NCBI RefSeq assembly: GCF_014646335.1
Contig: NZ_BMNG01000012.1
Span: forward strand, 60,906 to 124,905
DNA length: 64,000 nucleotides
Origin: Streptomyces lasiicapitis
Lineage (GTDB): Bacteria > Actinomycetota > Actinomycetes > Streptomycetales > Streptomycetaceae
Reading direction: 5' to 3'
Made by a program: the position numbers and the translations under genes. This document shows positions 26,032-34,546 of this stretch, one piece after another; positions within the stretch are counted from its first letter, which is position 1; each line of letters starts with the position of its first letter. The notes below the pieces were generated by a model. That model was not told the origin of the DNA and did no database searches. It worked only from the letters and a program-made list of their open reading frames with translations.

Positions 26032-27563
26032 CGCACAGCCTCCGCGACACCCGCCCTGCCCGAGGCACCGCCCCGGTCCGCGACACCGGCACCGGCACCG
26101 GCACCATCCGCGGTACCGAACCTGCCCAAGGCACCGGCCCCGTTCAAGGCACCGGCCTTGCCCAAAGCACCCGCCTCGCCCAGAGCTCCAGCCCCGGCCA
26201 AAGCACCGGCCTTGCCCGGAGCTCCAGCCCCGCCCCAAGCCCCGTCCCGCTCCGAGCCATCGGCCCGCACCAACCGCACCCGCTCCGCCCGGTAGTGCCC
26301 CACCTGGCGCACCGAGAGGCGCCAGCCCGGGAGTTCGGCGTGGTCGCCGGGGGCCGGGATGCGGCCGAGGAGGTCGGCGACCAGGCCCGCCACGGTCTCG
26401 TACGGGCCTTCCGGGACGTCGAGGCCTATGCGCTGGAGCGTGTCGACGCGGCAGCCGCCGTCGGCGTCCCAGGCGGGGCGGCCGTCCTCGGGCGGCGCGG
26501 CGGCCAGTTCGGGCGGGCCGCCGGGGCGGTCGTGCTCGTCGCGAACCTCGCCGACGAGTTCCTCGACGATGTCCTCCAGGGTGACCACCCCGGCCGTACC
26601 GCCGTACTCGTCGACGACGACGGCGATCGGCTGCTCGCTGCGCAGCCGCTCCAGGAGGCGCTGCACGGGCAGCGTCTCCGGGACGAGCAGGGGGGATTCG
26701 GCGATGCGGCCCACGGGGGTGCGCAGCCGCTCGTGGGCGGGGACCGCGAGGGCGTCCTTGAGGTGGACCATGCCGACGACCTCGTCGATCCGGTCCCGGT
26801 AGACCGGGAAGCGGGACAGGCCGGTGGCGCGGGTCAGGTTGACCACGTCCTCGGCGGTCGCGGAGGACTGCAGGGCGCTGACCTTCACGCGGGGCGTCAT
26901 CACGTGCTGCGCGGTGAGCTCGCCGAGGATGAGCGTACGCACGAACAGGTCGGCGGTGTCCTGCTCCAAGGCGCCCGCGCGGGCCGAGTGCCGGGCGAGG
27001 GAGACGAGTTCACCGGGGGTACGGGCGGAGGCGAGCTCCTCGGCGGGCTCGACGCCGAAGGCCCGCACCAGCCGGTTCGCGACCGCGTTCAGCGCGGCGA
27101 TCACCGGCCGGAACAGGCGCGAGAAGGCGTGCTGCGGTCCCGCCACGAACCGCGCGACCTGGAGCGGCCGCGACACCGCCCAGTTCTTGGGCACCAGCTC
27201 GCCGATCACCATCTGCACCGCGGAGGCGAGCAGCATGCCGACGGCCACCGACACCCCTGGAACTATGCCTTCCGGTATGCCCGTTGAGGTGACCGGGCCC
27301 GCGAGGAGGCGGGCGAGGGCGGGCTCGGCGAGCATGCCGATGACGAGCGAGGTGAGGGTGATGCCGAGCTGGGTGCCCGACAGTTGGAAGGAGAGTTCCT
27401 TGAGGGCGCCGACGACCGTGCGCGCCCGGCGGTCGCCGTCGGCGGCGGCCTTCTCGGCGTCGGGCCGTTCGACGGTGACGAGGCCGAACTCGGCGGCCAC
27501 GAAGAAGCCGTTGGCGAGGATCAGCAGGAGGGCCGCTCCGAGGAGCAGCAGGGGGGTGGTCAT
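26028..27563 (-). CDS. CNNM/CBS/CorC_HlyC membrane protein with repetitive tail
   Basis: 511 residues. CNNM domain (1-190; LLILANGFFVAAEFGLVTVERPDAEKAA; GELVPKNWAVSRPLQVA), two CBS repeats (about 210-335; RFPVYRDRIDEVVGMVHLKDAL; PIAVVVDEYGGTAGVVTLEDIVEELVGEV) and a CorC_HlyC domain (about 360-435). After residue 445 comes a 65-residue low-complexity tail built on GAGALG/KAGALx hexapeptides, not found in ordinary family members. In DNA the tail shows a 36-bp period (around 26184-26238). Predicted role: divalent metal efflux or homeostasis. ATG start. Confidence 0.88.
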   Translation of the reverse strand: MTTPLLLLGAALLLILANGFFVAAEFGLVTVERPDAEKAAADGDRRARTVVGALKELSFQLSGTQLGITLTSLVIGMLAEPALARLLAGPVTSTGIPEGIVPGVSVAVGMLLASAVQMVIGELVPKNWAVSRPLQVARFVAGPQHAFSRLFRPVIAALNAVANRLVRAFGVEPAEELASARTPGELVSLARHSARAGALEQDTADLFVRTLILGELTAQHVMTPRVKVSALQSSATAEDVVNLTRATGLSRFPVYRDRIDEVVGMVHLKDALAVPAHERLRTPVGRIAESPLLVPETLPVQRLLERLRSEQPIAVVVDEYGGTAGVVTLEDIVEELVGEVRDEHDRPGGPPELAAAPPEDGRPAWDADGGCRVDTLQRIGLDVPEGPYETVAGLVADLLGRIPAPGDHAELPGWRLSVRQVGHYRAERVRLVRADGSERDGAWGGAGAPGKAGALAGAGALGEAGALGKAGALNGAGALGRFGTADGAGAGAGVADRGGASGRAGVAEAVR

Positions 27564-27817
27564 GATGCCGCCGCCTCGCCCGGTGCGCGAAGGCCCGGAT
27601 GGTGGGAGGGGGCGGCGCAGGTACTACAGGACGATCCGTCCATCGCCGGAGGGGGTCACTCCTCGGGTAGATCAGAAGCCCCGTGCGGGCCGCGCCGGCC
27701 TTCCGGGGCGGGGCCGGCCCAGCATGCCTGCCCCGCACACCACATTAATCAAGACGGGCGCCGGTGCGGCAGTTCGGGATCCCCGAGTCCTCCCGGATTC
27801 GTGCCCGGGGTGATCCC

Positions 27818-28312
27818 CTAGTCCGCGTCCGTGTCCCCGGAACCGGCGGTCTCGCTGCCCGAGCGCGCGTCGGCCAGCGCACGCAGCGCGCGGGCGTCGG
27901 TGATGGCCTGCTGCTTGGCGATGCCCGGCTGGATGCCGAGGGCGGGCAGGCTGGTGCCGTCGGTGAGGTCGAGGAACACCCAGGGGTCGCCCGGGCGCAG
28001 ATTGACCCGCACGATCTCGGCCCACTCCAGGCGGCGGCTCGTGGCGATGTTCACGACGGTCACGCCGGTCTCGTCGGCGACGACCTTGGGCCTGCTCAGC
28101 GTGACGAGCGCGCCGAGCAGCAGCGCGCCGGTGAAGACGAAGCTGGTCCGCTCCCCCGGGCTGAGGTTGGGCAGCAGCACGGAGATCACGGCGAGGGCCA
28201 CGAAGACCGCGACGCCCGCGGTGAGCAGCACCGCCCGGGTGCGGGCGGGCCGGAAGGTGACGGGCAGCGCGGGCAGGGCCGCCGGCGCGGGCTGCCCGGT
28301 CTGGTCGGACAT
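27818..28312 (-). CDS. PH-domain membrane protein
   Basis: 164 residues. Two adjacent hydrophobic helices (about 25-75; VLLTAGVAVFVALAVISVLLPN, TSFVFTGALLLGALVTL) precede a bacterial PH-like (bPH2-type) domain: VVADETGVTVVNIATSRRLEWAEIVRVNLRPGDPWVFLDL. The C-terminus is Ala/Arg/Asp-rich. ATG at 28312 has a GGAGAG site; a GTG at 28336 overlapping the hisG stop (GTGA) would add 8 residues. Downstream of hisG and probably in the same operon. Function unknown. Confidence 0.8.
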   Translation of the reverse strand: MSDQTGQPAPAALPALPVTFRPARTRAVLLTAGVAVFVALAVISVLLPNLSPGERTSFVFTGALLLGALVTLSRPKVVADETGVTVVNIATSRRLEWAEIVRVNLRPGDPWVFLDLTDGTSLPALGIQPGIAKQQAITDARALRALADARSGSETAGSGDTDAD

Positions 28313-28332
28313 GGCGGCACTCTCCGGCGCGG

Positions 28333-29181
28333 TCACAGGCGGCAGGCGTGGATGGCCGTCGTCAGGATGGCCCGCGCCCCGATGGCGTACAGATCGTCCA
28401 TGACCCGCTGGGCGTCCTTGGTGGGGACCATGGAACGCACGGCGACCCAGCCCTCGTTGTGCAGCGGCGAGATGGTCGGCGACTCCAGGCCGGGGGTGAG
28501 GGCGACGGCCTGTTCGAGGTGCTCGGCGCGGCAGTCGTAGTCCATCATCACGTACGTCCGGGCGACGAGGACGCCCTGGAGGCGGCGCAGGAACTGCTTC
28601 ACCTTCGGCTCGTCGGCGTCGGCTCCGGTGCGCCGGATGACGATGGCCTCGGACTTCATGATCGGCTCGCCGAAGACTTCGAGGCCCGCGTTGCGCAGGC
28701 TGGTGCCGGTCTCGACGACGTCCGCGATGACCTGGGCGACGCCCAGTTCGATGGCGGTCTCGACGGCGCCGTCCAGGTGGATGACGGAGGCGTCGACGCC
28801 GCTGTCGGCGAGGTGCTTGCCGACGATGCCCTCGTAGGAGGTGGCGACGGTGCGGCCCGCCAGGTCGTCGATGCCCTGCGCGGTGCCGGGCTTGGCGGCG
28901 AAGCGGAAGGTGGACCGGGCGAAGCCGAGCGGCAGGATCTCCTCGGCGTTGGCGCCGGAGTCGATCAGCAGATCGCGTCCGGTGATGCCGATGTCGAGCT
29001 TGCCGGAGGACACGTAGATGGCGATGTCGCGCGGGCGCAGGTAGAAGAACTCGACCTCGTTCCCGGGGTCGACGAGGACGAGTTCCTTGGACTCCTTGCG
29101 CTGCTGGTATCCGGCCTCATGCAGCATCGCCGACGCAGGTCCGGACAGTGAACCCTTGTTGGGGACGGCGATGCGCAGCAT
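28333..29181 (-). CDS. hisG: ATP phosphoribosyltransferase
   Basis: 282 residues, the long form with a C-terminal ACT-like histidine-sensing domain. Begins LRIAVPNKGSLSGPASAML; the PRPP/substrate region reads DIGITGRDLLIDSG and TSYEGIVGKHL, with DAVETAIELGVAQVIADVVETGTSLRNAGL-type motif (around residues 130-160). It catalyses the first step of histidine biosynthesis, ATP + PRPP to N1-phosphoribosyl-ATP, and is feedback inhibited by histidine. It lies 52 bp downstream of hisE. Confidence 0.96.
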   Translation of the reverse strand: MLRIAVPNKGSLSGPASAMLHEAGYQQRKESKELVLVDPGNEVEFFYLRPRDIAIYVSSGKLDIGITGRDLLIDSGANAEEILPLGFARSTFRFAAKPGTAQGIDDLAGRTVATSYEGIVGKHLADSGVDASVIHLDGAVETAIELGVAQVIADVVETGTSLRNAGLEVFGEPIMKSEAIVIRRTGADADEPKVKQFLRRLQGVLVARTYVMMDYDCRAEHLEQAVALTPGLESPTISPLHNEGWVAVRSMVPTKDAQRVMDDLYAIGARAILTTAIHACRL

Positions 29182-29233
29182 GAGGTCGGATTCCTTTGCG
29201 TGAAGAGTGAGAGCGGTGAACGGGACGCGTGCT

Positions 29234-29506
29234 CTAGAGGTGGGCGTACACGTCGTTGAGGGAGATGCCGCGGGCGACCATCATCACCTGGACGTGGTAG
29301 AGGAGCTGCGAGATCTCCTCGGCGGCGGCTTCCTTGCCCTCGTACTCGGCGGCCATCCAGACCTCGGCGGCCTCCTCGACGACCTTCTTGCCGATGGCAT
29401 GGACGCCCTTGTCCACCAGTTCCGCGGTGCGGGAGGTGGCGGGGTCGCCGTGGGCGGCCTTGTGTTGGAGCTCGGTGAAGAGCTCCTCGAAAGTCTTCTT
29501 GGACAT
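29234..29506 (-). CDS. hisE: Phosphoribosyl-ATP pyrophosphatase
   Basis: 90 residues, the all-alpha MazG-like fold. Motifs GKKVVEEAAEVWMAA and EISQLLYHVQVMM carry the Mg2+-binding glutamates. It removes pyrophosphate from phosphoribosyl-ATP, the second histidine step. ATG at 29506; the frame upstream overlaps ribH and is not used. It lies 13 bp after the ribH stop, linking the riboflavin and histidine genes in one transcript. Confidence 0.95.
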   Translation of the reverse strand: MSKKTFEELFTELQHKAAHGDPATSRTAELVDKGVHAIGKKVVEEAAEVWMAAEYEGKEAAAEEISQLLYHVQVMMVARGISLNDVYAHL

Positions 29507-29519
29507 GATGTCGCTTACT

Positions 29520-30026
29520 CTACGCGCCCGTCCCGCGCCCCTGGCGCCAGGGTTCCGAGACCGTGCGCAGGGTCGCGGCGGTCGCCACGGCGGCCGTGAC
29601 GGCCTCGTGGCCCTTGTCCTCGGTGGAGCCCTCGATGCCCGCGCGGTCCAGCGCCTGCTCCTCGGTGTCACAGGTCAGGACGCCGAAGCCGATGGGCACA
29701 CCGGTGTCGACGGTCACCTGGGTGAGCCCCTGGGTGACGCCCTGGCACACGTACTCGAAGTGCGGGGTGCCCCCGCGGACGACGACGCCGAGCGCGACGA
29801 TCGCGTCGTAGCCGCGGCCCGCGAGGACCTTGGCGACGACCGGCAGCTCGAAGCTGCCGGGCACGCGCAGGAGCGTCGGCTCGTCGATGCCGAGCTCGTG
29901 CAGGGCGCGCAGCGCGCCGTCGACGAGGCCGTCCATGATCCGCTCGTGCCACAGGGCGGCGACGACGGCGACGCGCAGGTCGCCACAGTTCTTCACGCTC
30001 AGTTCGGGGGCACCCTTGCCGCTCAC
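29520..30026 (-). CDS. ribH: 6,7-dimethyl-8-ribityllumazine synthase
   Basis: 168 residues. Key motifs: VVAALWHERIMDGLVDGAL, RVPGSFELPVVAKVLA, ALGVVVRGGTPHFEYVC (catalytic His) and PIGFGVLTCDTEEQALDRAG. Condenses 5-amino-6-ribitylaminouracil with dihydroxybutanone phosphate; forms icosahedral or pentameric assemblies. GTG start, 45 bp downstream of ribBA. Confidence 0.96.
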   Translation of the reverse strand: MSGKGAPELSVKNCGDLRVAVVAALWHERIMDGLVDGALRALHELGIDEPTLLRVPGSFELPVVAKVLAGRGYDAIVALGVVVRGGTPHFEYVCQGVTQGLTQVTVDTGVPIGFGVLTCDTEEQALDRAGIEGSTEDKGHEAVTAAVATAATLRTVSEPWRQGRGTGA

Positions 30027-30071
30027 GCGCTACTCCTTGAGTTCTGCTTCAGATGACGGGTGGTGGTGTGT

Positions 30072-31403
30072 CTACTGGTTGCCGCAGGCGGACATGTCCG
30101 GGGTGTCGAGCCAGGGCAGGTCGTGGCCCATGCGGTCCCGCTTGGTGCGCAGGTAGCGCAGATTGTGCTCGCCGACGGTGACCGGCATCGGCTCCCGCGC
30201 GGTGATCTTCAGGCCGTGCCGGGAGAGGGCTTCGACCTTGTCCGGGTTGTTGGTGAGCAGCCGCAGGCTGCGTACGCCGAGGTCCTCCAGGATCTGGGCG
30301 CCCGCGCCGTAGTCGCGCGCGTCGGCGGGCAGGCCCAGTTCGAGGTTGGCGTCCAGGGTGTCGCTGCCGCGCTCCTGGAGTTCGTAGGCGCGCAGCTTGG
30401 ACAGCAGGCCGATGCCGCGTCCCTCGTGGCCGCGCAGGTAGACGACGACGCCGCGCCGGGCGTCGGTGACGCGCCGCATGGACTCCTGGAGCTGCGGCCC
30501 GCAGTCGCAGCGCAGCGAGTGGAAGACGTCGCCGGTCAGGCACTCGGAGTGGATGCGTACGACGACGTCCTCGCCGGTGCCGATGTCGCCGTGGACGAGG
30601 GCGACGTGCTCGACGCCGTCGGCGGTGGAGCGGTAGCCGTACGCGGTGAACTCGCCGTAGGAGGTGGGCAGGCGGACCTCGGCCTCGCGGCGCACGGTGG
30701 GCTCGGCGGTGCGGCGGTAGGCGATCAGGTCCTCGATGGAGATGATCGTCAGGCCGTGCCTGCGGGCGAACGGGATCAGCTCGGGCAGCCGCAGCATCCG
30801 CCCGTCCTCGCCCGCGATCTCGACGATCGCCCCGGCGGGACGCAGCCCCGCGAGCCGGGCGAGGTCGACGGCGGCCTCGGTGTGGCCGTCGCGCGCGAGG
30901 ACGCCGCCCTCCTTGGCGCGCAGCGGGAAGATGTGGCCGGGGCGCACGAAGTCGCCCGCGTCGGCCCTGCCGCTCGCGAGGAGCTGGAGGGTGGTGGCGC
31001 GGTCGGCGGCGGAGATGCCGGTGGTGACGCCGTGGGCGCCGCTCGCGTCGACGGACACGGTGAAGGCCGTGGTCATCGACTCGGTGTTGTTCTCGACCAT
31101 CTGCGGCAGCTGGAGGCGTTCCAGTTCGTCGCTCTCCATGGGCGCGCAGATCAGGCCGCGGCACTCGCTCATCATGAAGGCGACGATCTCGGGGGTGGCC
31201 TTCTCGGCCGCGATGACGAGGTCGCCCTCGTTCTCGCGGTCCTCGTCGTCGACGACCACGACGGGCCGGCCCGCGGCGATGTCGCGGATGGCCATCTCGA
31301 CCGGGTCGAGGCACAGGTCCTCGGTGTTGTCGGCCGTGTAGTAGGCCGGACGGGCCGGGGTCGGCTCCTCGTCCAGGGGGGCGGGAGTGGGCTGGGCTGT
31401 CAT
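30072..31403 (-). CDS. ribBA: Bifunctional DHBP synthase / GTP cyclohydrolase II
   Basis: 443 residues. N-terminal RibB (about 30-230): VVVVDDEDRENEGDLVIAAE, GLICAPMESDELERL, FVRPGHIFPLRAKEGGVLARDGHTEAAVDLA. C-terminal RibA (about 235-430): HSECLTGDVFHSLRCDCGPQL (zinc cysteines) and YLRGHEGRGIGLLSKLRAYELQ. Supplies both precursors of riboflavin from ribulose 5-phosphate and GTP. ATG at 31403 overlaps the ribM stop (ATGA). Confidence 0.96.
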   Translation of the reverse strand: MTAQPTPAPLDEEPTPARPAYYTADNTEDLCLDPVEMAIRDIAAGRPVVVVDDEDRENEGDLVIAAEKATPEIVAFMMSECRGLICAPMESDELERLQLPQMVENNTESMTTAFTVSVDASGAHGVTTGISAADRATTLQLLASGRADAGDFVRPGHIFPLRAKEGGVLARDGHTEAAVDLARLAGLRPAGAIVEIAGEDGRMLRLPELIPFARRHGLTIISIEDLIAYRRTAEPTVRREAEVRLPTSYGEFTAYGYRSTADGVEHVALVHGDIGTGEDVVVRIHSECLTGDVFHSLRCDCGPQLQESMRRVTDARRGVVVYLRGHEGRGIGLLSKLRAYELQERGSDTLDANLELGLPADARDYGAGAQILEDLGVRSLRLLTNNPDKVEALSRHGLKITAREPMPVTVGEHNLRYLRTKRDRMGHDLPWLDTPDMSACGNQ

Positions 31404-32065
31404 GCCGGGGCTCCTTCCAGAGCGGTCCGCTGCTGGGGGGCGGTCTGCCGCGAGCGCAGCCACCAGTCGCGCAGGCCCCAGAGGACGAGGGCGAGATAGA
31501 CGACGTACACAAGACCGGAGAAGGCGAGGCCGCTGGAGAACGCGAGCGGGACGCCGACGATGTCGACGAGCAGCCAGGCGAACCAGAACTCGACGAGGCC
31601 GCGTGCCTGGGCGACCATCGCGGCGAGCGTGCCCACGAAGATGTAGGCGTCCGGCCAGGGGTTCCAGGACAGGTCGGGCAGGGCCGTGAAGAGCGCGCCG
31701 ACCGCGAGGGTGCCGACTGCGGTGCCCGCGAGCAGGTAGCCGCGCTCCTTCCAGGTGGCGAAGCGGACGGCGACGCTGCCGTCCTGCGCCCGCTGCGTGC
31801 CGCGGGAGGTCCACTGCCGCCAGCCCCACACGGCGACGGCGATGACGAGGAGCTGCTTGCCGACACCGCCGGACAGCTGCGCGGACGCGTACGCCGCCAC
31901 GAGGATGACGCCGGACAGGAACTGCGCGGGCCAGGTCCATATGGAGCGGCGCCAGCCGAGCGCGAGGGCGATCAGGCCGACGCTGTTGCCGACCATGTCG
32001 GAGTACATGATGTGCTGCCCGAAGGCCGTGAAGGCCTCCGTGTTCAGCCAGTCGAAGGCGCTCAC
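31400..32065 (-). CDS. ribM: PnuC-family transporter, probable riboflavin importer RibM
   Basis: 221 residues, seven to eight hydrophobic helices (NSVGLIALALGWRRSIWTWPAQFLSGVILVAAYASAQL; LLVIAVAVWGWRQW; FWFAWLLVDIVGVPLAFSSGLAFSGLVYVVYLALVLWGL). The WxWxxW-type motif AVWGWRQWTSRG is typical of PnuC proteins. Family members take up nicotinamide riboside, thiamine or riboflavin; the position inside an FMN-riboswitch-controlled rib operon, overlapping ribE and ribBA by 4 bp each, points to riboflavin, as shown for RibM of Corynebacterium and S. davaonensis. GTG start. Confidence 0.88.
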   Translation of the reverse strand: MSAFDWLNTEAFTAFGQHIMYSDMVGNSVGLIALALGWRRSIWTWPAQFLSGVILVAAYASAQLSGGVGKQLLVIAVAVWGWRQWTSRGTQRAQDGSVAVRFATWKERGYLLAGTAVGTLAVGALFTALPDLSWNPWPDAYIFVGTLAAMVAQARGLVEFWFAWLLVDIVGVPLAFSSGLAFSGLVYVVYLALVLWGLRDWWLRSRQTAPQQRTALEGAPA

Positions 32066-32700
32066 CGGCGGACCTCCTCGGCAGCCGTCGCGGCCCCGGC
32101 GGGAGCTTCGGCGCGCGCGCCGAGCAGCCGCTCGACGTACTTGGCGATGACGTCGACCTCCAGGTTGACCGGGTCGCCGGGCTGCTTGATGCCGAGCGTG
32201 GTCAGGGCGAGCGTGGTGGGGATGAGGCTGATGGTGAAGTAGTCGGGCCCGGCGTCGACGACGGTCAGGCTCACGCCGTCGACGGTGATCGAGCCCTTCT
32301 CGACGACGTAGCGGGCGAGCCCGTCGGGCAGCGAGACCTTGACGATCTCCCAGTTCTCGGAGGGCTTGCGGTCAAGGACCGTGCCGACGGAATCAACGTG
32401 GCCCTGCACGATGTGCCCGCCGAGGCGGTCTCCGACGGCCGTCGGGCGCTCCAGGTTGACCTTCGAGCCGGGCACGAGGGCGCCGAGGCTGGACCGGTCG
32501 AGCGTCTCGGCCATGACGTCGGCGGTGAACTCGTCGCCGTCGTGCTCCACGACCGTCAGACATACGCCGTTCACGGCGATGGAGTCGCCGTGCTTCGCGC
32601 CCTCGGTGACGACGGGGCCGCGCAGACGGAAGCGGGACGCGTCGTCCAGGTTCTCGACGGCGGTGACTTCGCCCAGCTCTTCGACGATTCCGGTGAACAC
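32062..32700 (-). CDS. ribE: Riboflavin synthase
   Basis: 212 residues with two homologous lumazine-binding barrels: FTGIVEELGEVTAVE ... DSIAVNGVCLTVVEHDGDEFTADVMAETL and GHIVQGHVDSVGTVLDRKPSENWEI ... GSITVDGVSLTVVDAG. Dismutates two 6,7-dimethyl-8-ribityllumazine molecules to riboflavin. GTG start directly abuts the ribD stop; its own stop overlaps the ribM start (GTGA). Called ribC in some species. Confidence 0.95.
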   Translation of the reverse strand: MFTGIVEELGEVTAVENLDDASRFRLRGPVVTEGAKHGDSIAVNGVCLTVVEHDGDEFTADVMAETLDRSSLGALVPGSKVNLERPTAVGDRLGGHIVQGHVDSVGTVLDRKPSENWEIVKVSLPDGLARYVVEKGSITVDGVSLTVVDAGPDYFTISLIPTTLALTTLGIKQPGDPVNLEVDVIAKYVERLLGARAEAPAGAATAAEEVRR

Positions 32701-33999
32701 TCAGTGCTCCTTCGTTCCGGGGGCCGCGACGGTCGCGGTGATACGCAGATCGGGTCCGAGCGCGACGCACTCGCGCACGTCGAGGCGCAACGCCTCGGTG
32801 ATGGTCGTGATTCCGCCGCCGGTGAGGGCGGCGGGTCCGGCGCCGAGCAGGGCGGGCGCCAGATAGCCGACGACGCGGTCGACGGCGCCCGCTGCCACGA
32901 AGGCGCCGGCCAGCGTCGGCCCGCCTTCGAGCAGCACGGAGCGCACGCCGCGGGCGTGCAGTTCGGCGAGCAGCGCGTGGATGTCGAGGCCGCGCGCGGG
33001 CTGCGCGGGCTGCTGCGGGGTAGGGCTGCCGGGGCGGGGGGCCGGGCGCTGTGCGCGGTAGGCGCCGCCGCTGGCGGTGAAGCGGTGTTCGAGCCGGTCC
33101 TCGTCGTCCTCTGTGCCCGGCCGCGCGGACGTCCCGTCGTCGTTCCCGCCCGCCCGCGGGGCGCGTTCCACGTACGGCAGGTGTTCCGCGTCCGCGTTCT
33201 GGTCCGCGTACGGAAGGTGCAGCGTCGCCACGCCGGGCAGCGGCTCCACGCCCTCCGCGACCGCCACCAGCGTGGGCGCCGCGTCGTCCAGGACGCGGGC
33301 GCCCGGCCGTACGGCGGTGCCGTGGGTGTCGACGACGACCCGCAGCGGCTGGGCGGCGCCCTCGATGCCGCGCGCCGCCAGGTGCGGGTCGTCGGCGCGC
33401 TGGGTGCCGGAGCCGACGACCACGGCGTCGCACTCGGCGCGCAGCCGGTGCACGTCGGCGCGGGAGGCCGCGGAGGTGATCCAGCGGCTGCTGCCGTCGG
33501 CGGCGGCGACGCGGCCGTCGAGGGTGGCGGCGTACTTCCAGGTGACGTGCGGGCGGCCGGTGCGGACCGAGGTCAGCCAGGCGGTGTTGACCGTCTCGGC
33601 CTCGTCGGCGAGCAGGCCGTGCTCGACGTCGACGCCGGCCGCGCGCAGGGTGGCGGCGCCGCCGGTCGCGTCGGGGGTGGGGTCGGCGACGGCGTACACG
33701 ACGCGGGCGATGCCGGCGTCGAGGAGTGCCTGGGCGCAGGGGCCGGTGCGGCCGGTGTGGTTGCAGGGTTCGAGGGTGACGACGGCGGTGCCGCCGCGGG
33801 CCCGCTCTCCGGCGGCGCGCAGCGCGTGCACCTCGGCGTGCGGTCCGCCCGCGCGCTGGTGGTAGCCCTCGCCGACGGTCTCGCCGGTGGCGTCGAGGAC
33901 GACGCAGCCGACGACCGGATTGGGGCTGGTGAAGCCGAGTCCGCGGGCTGCGAGCGCGACGGCGCGGCGCATGGCGGCTGCTTCGGCTGCGGTGGCCAC
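32701..33999 (-). CDS. ribD: Bifunctional riboflavin biosynthesis deaminase/reductase
   Basis: 432 residues, about 60 longer than usual. The N-terminal deaminase has the zinc motifs HAEVHAL and EPCNHTGRTGPCAQAL. The C-terminal reductase starts near VTWKYAATLDGRVAAADGSSRWITS and ends VRSVLLEGGPTLAGAFVAAG. Between them, at about residues 257-333, is a polar, Pro/Asp/Gly-rich insert (with EHLPYVERAPRAGGNDDG) that looks disordered. Start GTG at 33999, AGGAGG 7 nt upstream. First gene of the rib operon, behind the FMN riboswitch. Confidence 0.93.
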   Translation of the reverse strand: MATAAEAAAMRRAVALAARGLGFTSPNPVVGCVVLDATGETVGEGYHQRAGGPHAEVHALRAAGERARGGTAVVTLEPCNHTGRTGPCAQALLDAGIARVVYAVADPTPDATGGAATLRAAGVDVEHGLLADEAETVNTAWLTSVRTGRPHVTWKYAATLDGRVAAADGSSRWITSAASRADVHRLRAECDAVVVGSGTQRADDPHLAARGIEGAAQPLRVVVDTHGTAVRPGARVLDDAAPTLVAVAEGVEPLPGVATLHLPYADQNADAEHLPYVERAPRAGGNDDGTSARPGTEDDEDRLEHRFTASGGAYRAQRPAPRPGSPTPQQPAQPARGLDIHALLAELHARGVRSVLLEGGPTLAGAFVAAGAVDRVVGYLAPALLGAGPAALTGGGITTITEALRLDVRECVALGPDLRITATVAAPGTKEH

Positions 34000-34179
34000 C
34001 GGGTCCTCCTGCCTCTTCGGGCACGGACTCCGGGGCCTGTCGATGACGACAGAGTTCTCACGAGCAGGAACACCGGCATCGCTGGATCGCCGGGACCGCC
34101 GACGCCGAAAGAGACCGGTCCCCTGGGGAACCGAGCCATTACGACGAGGCGCCACACATGACACATGTGTCCGCTCGCC

Positions 34180-34306
34180 GCGCACTGCCTCCCATCCGGA
34201 CTTTCACCGTCGGTCCAGGAGTTTCACCTGGTCAACCGACCGCTGGAGGCGGCCGGGTCGCGGACTGTAACCGCCGGTTCGGAATTGCACCGACCCCGGA
34301 GTGCGC
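34180..34306 (-). promoter_or_regulatory. FMN riboswitch (RFN element)
   Basis: Read on the minus strand, P1 is formed by GCGCACTCC and GGCAGTGCGC. Conserved blocks follow in order: GGGGTCGGTGCAATTCCG, GAACCGGCGGTTACAGTCC, GACCAGGTGAAACTCCTGG, GACCGACGGTGAAAGTCCGG and ATGGGAGGCAGTGCGC. FMN binding should turn down ribD-ribE-ribM-ribBA-ribH. About 180 nt separate it from the ribD start; a GGGACCG/CGGTCCC hairpin (34092-34122) could act as the switching terminator, but this is not certain. Confidence 0.95.
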
Positions 34307-34406
34307 TGCTTCTGGTACCAGGCCAGTGTGCCACGCCTGGTCACGACCATGCGGGCGAGTGTCTGTGGGCTGGCTCACAGGAACGCGCAAGATCCCGTAA
34401 AGGGAT

Positions 34407-34448
34407 TGGTCCATACCTATTGACGCACTGGTCTAGTCCTTTTAACGT
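34407..34448 (+). promoter_or_regulatory. Chitinase 2 promoter with 12-bp direct repeat
   Basis: TGGTCCATACCT (34407-34418) and TGGTCTAGTCCT (34429-34440) flank -35 TTGACG (34420-34425), with a 17-bp spacer to TAACGT (34443-34448). The second repeat sits in ACTGGTCTAGTCCT, close to a DasR site. The architecture is almost identical to that at 9634-9674. Confidence 0.85.
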
Positions 34449-34546
34449 CTGCGTCACTCCGAGGAGAGGCCCACCCGGTGTGCGCACGCCGTGGGCCGCC
34501 GTCCCCGTTCGCCGTGCGACACCGAACCTCCCCAGGAGGAACCGAC

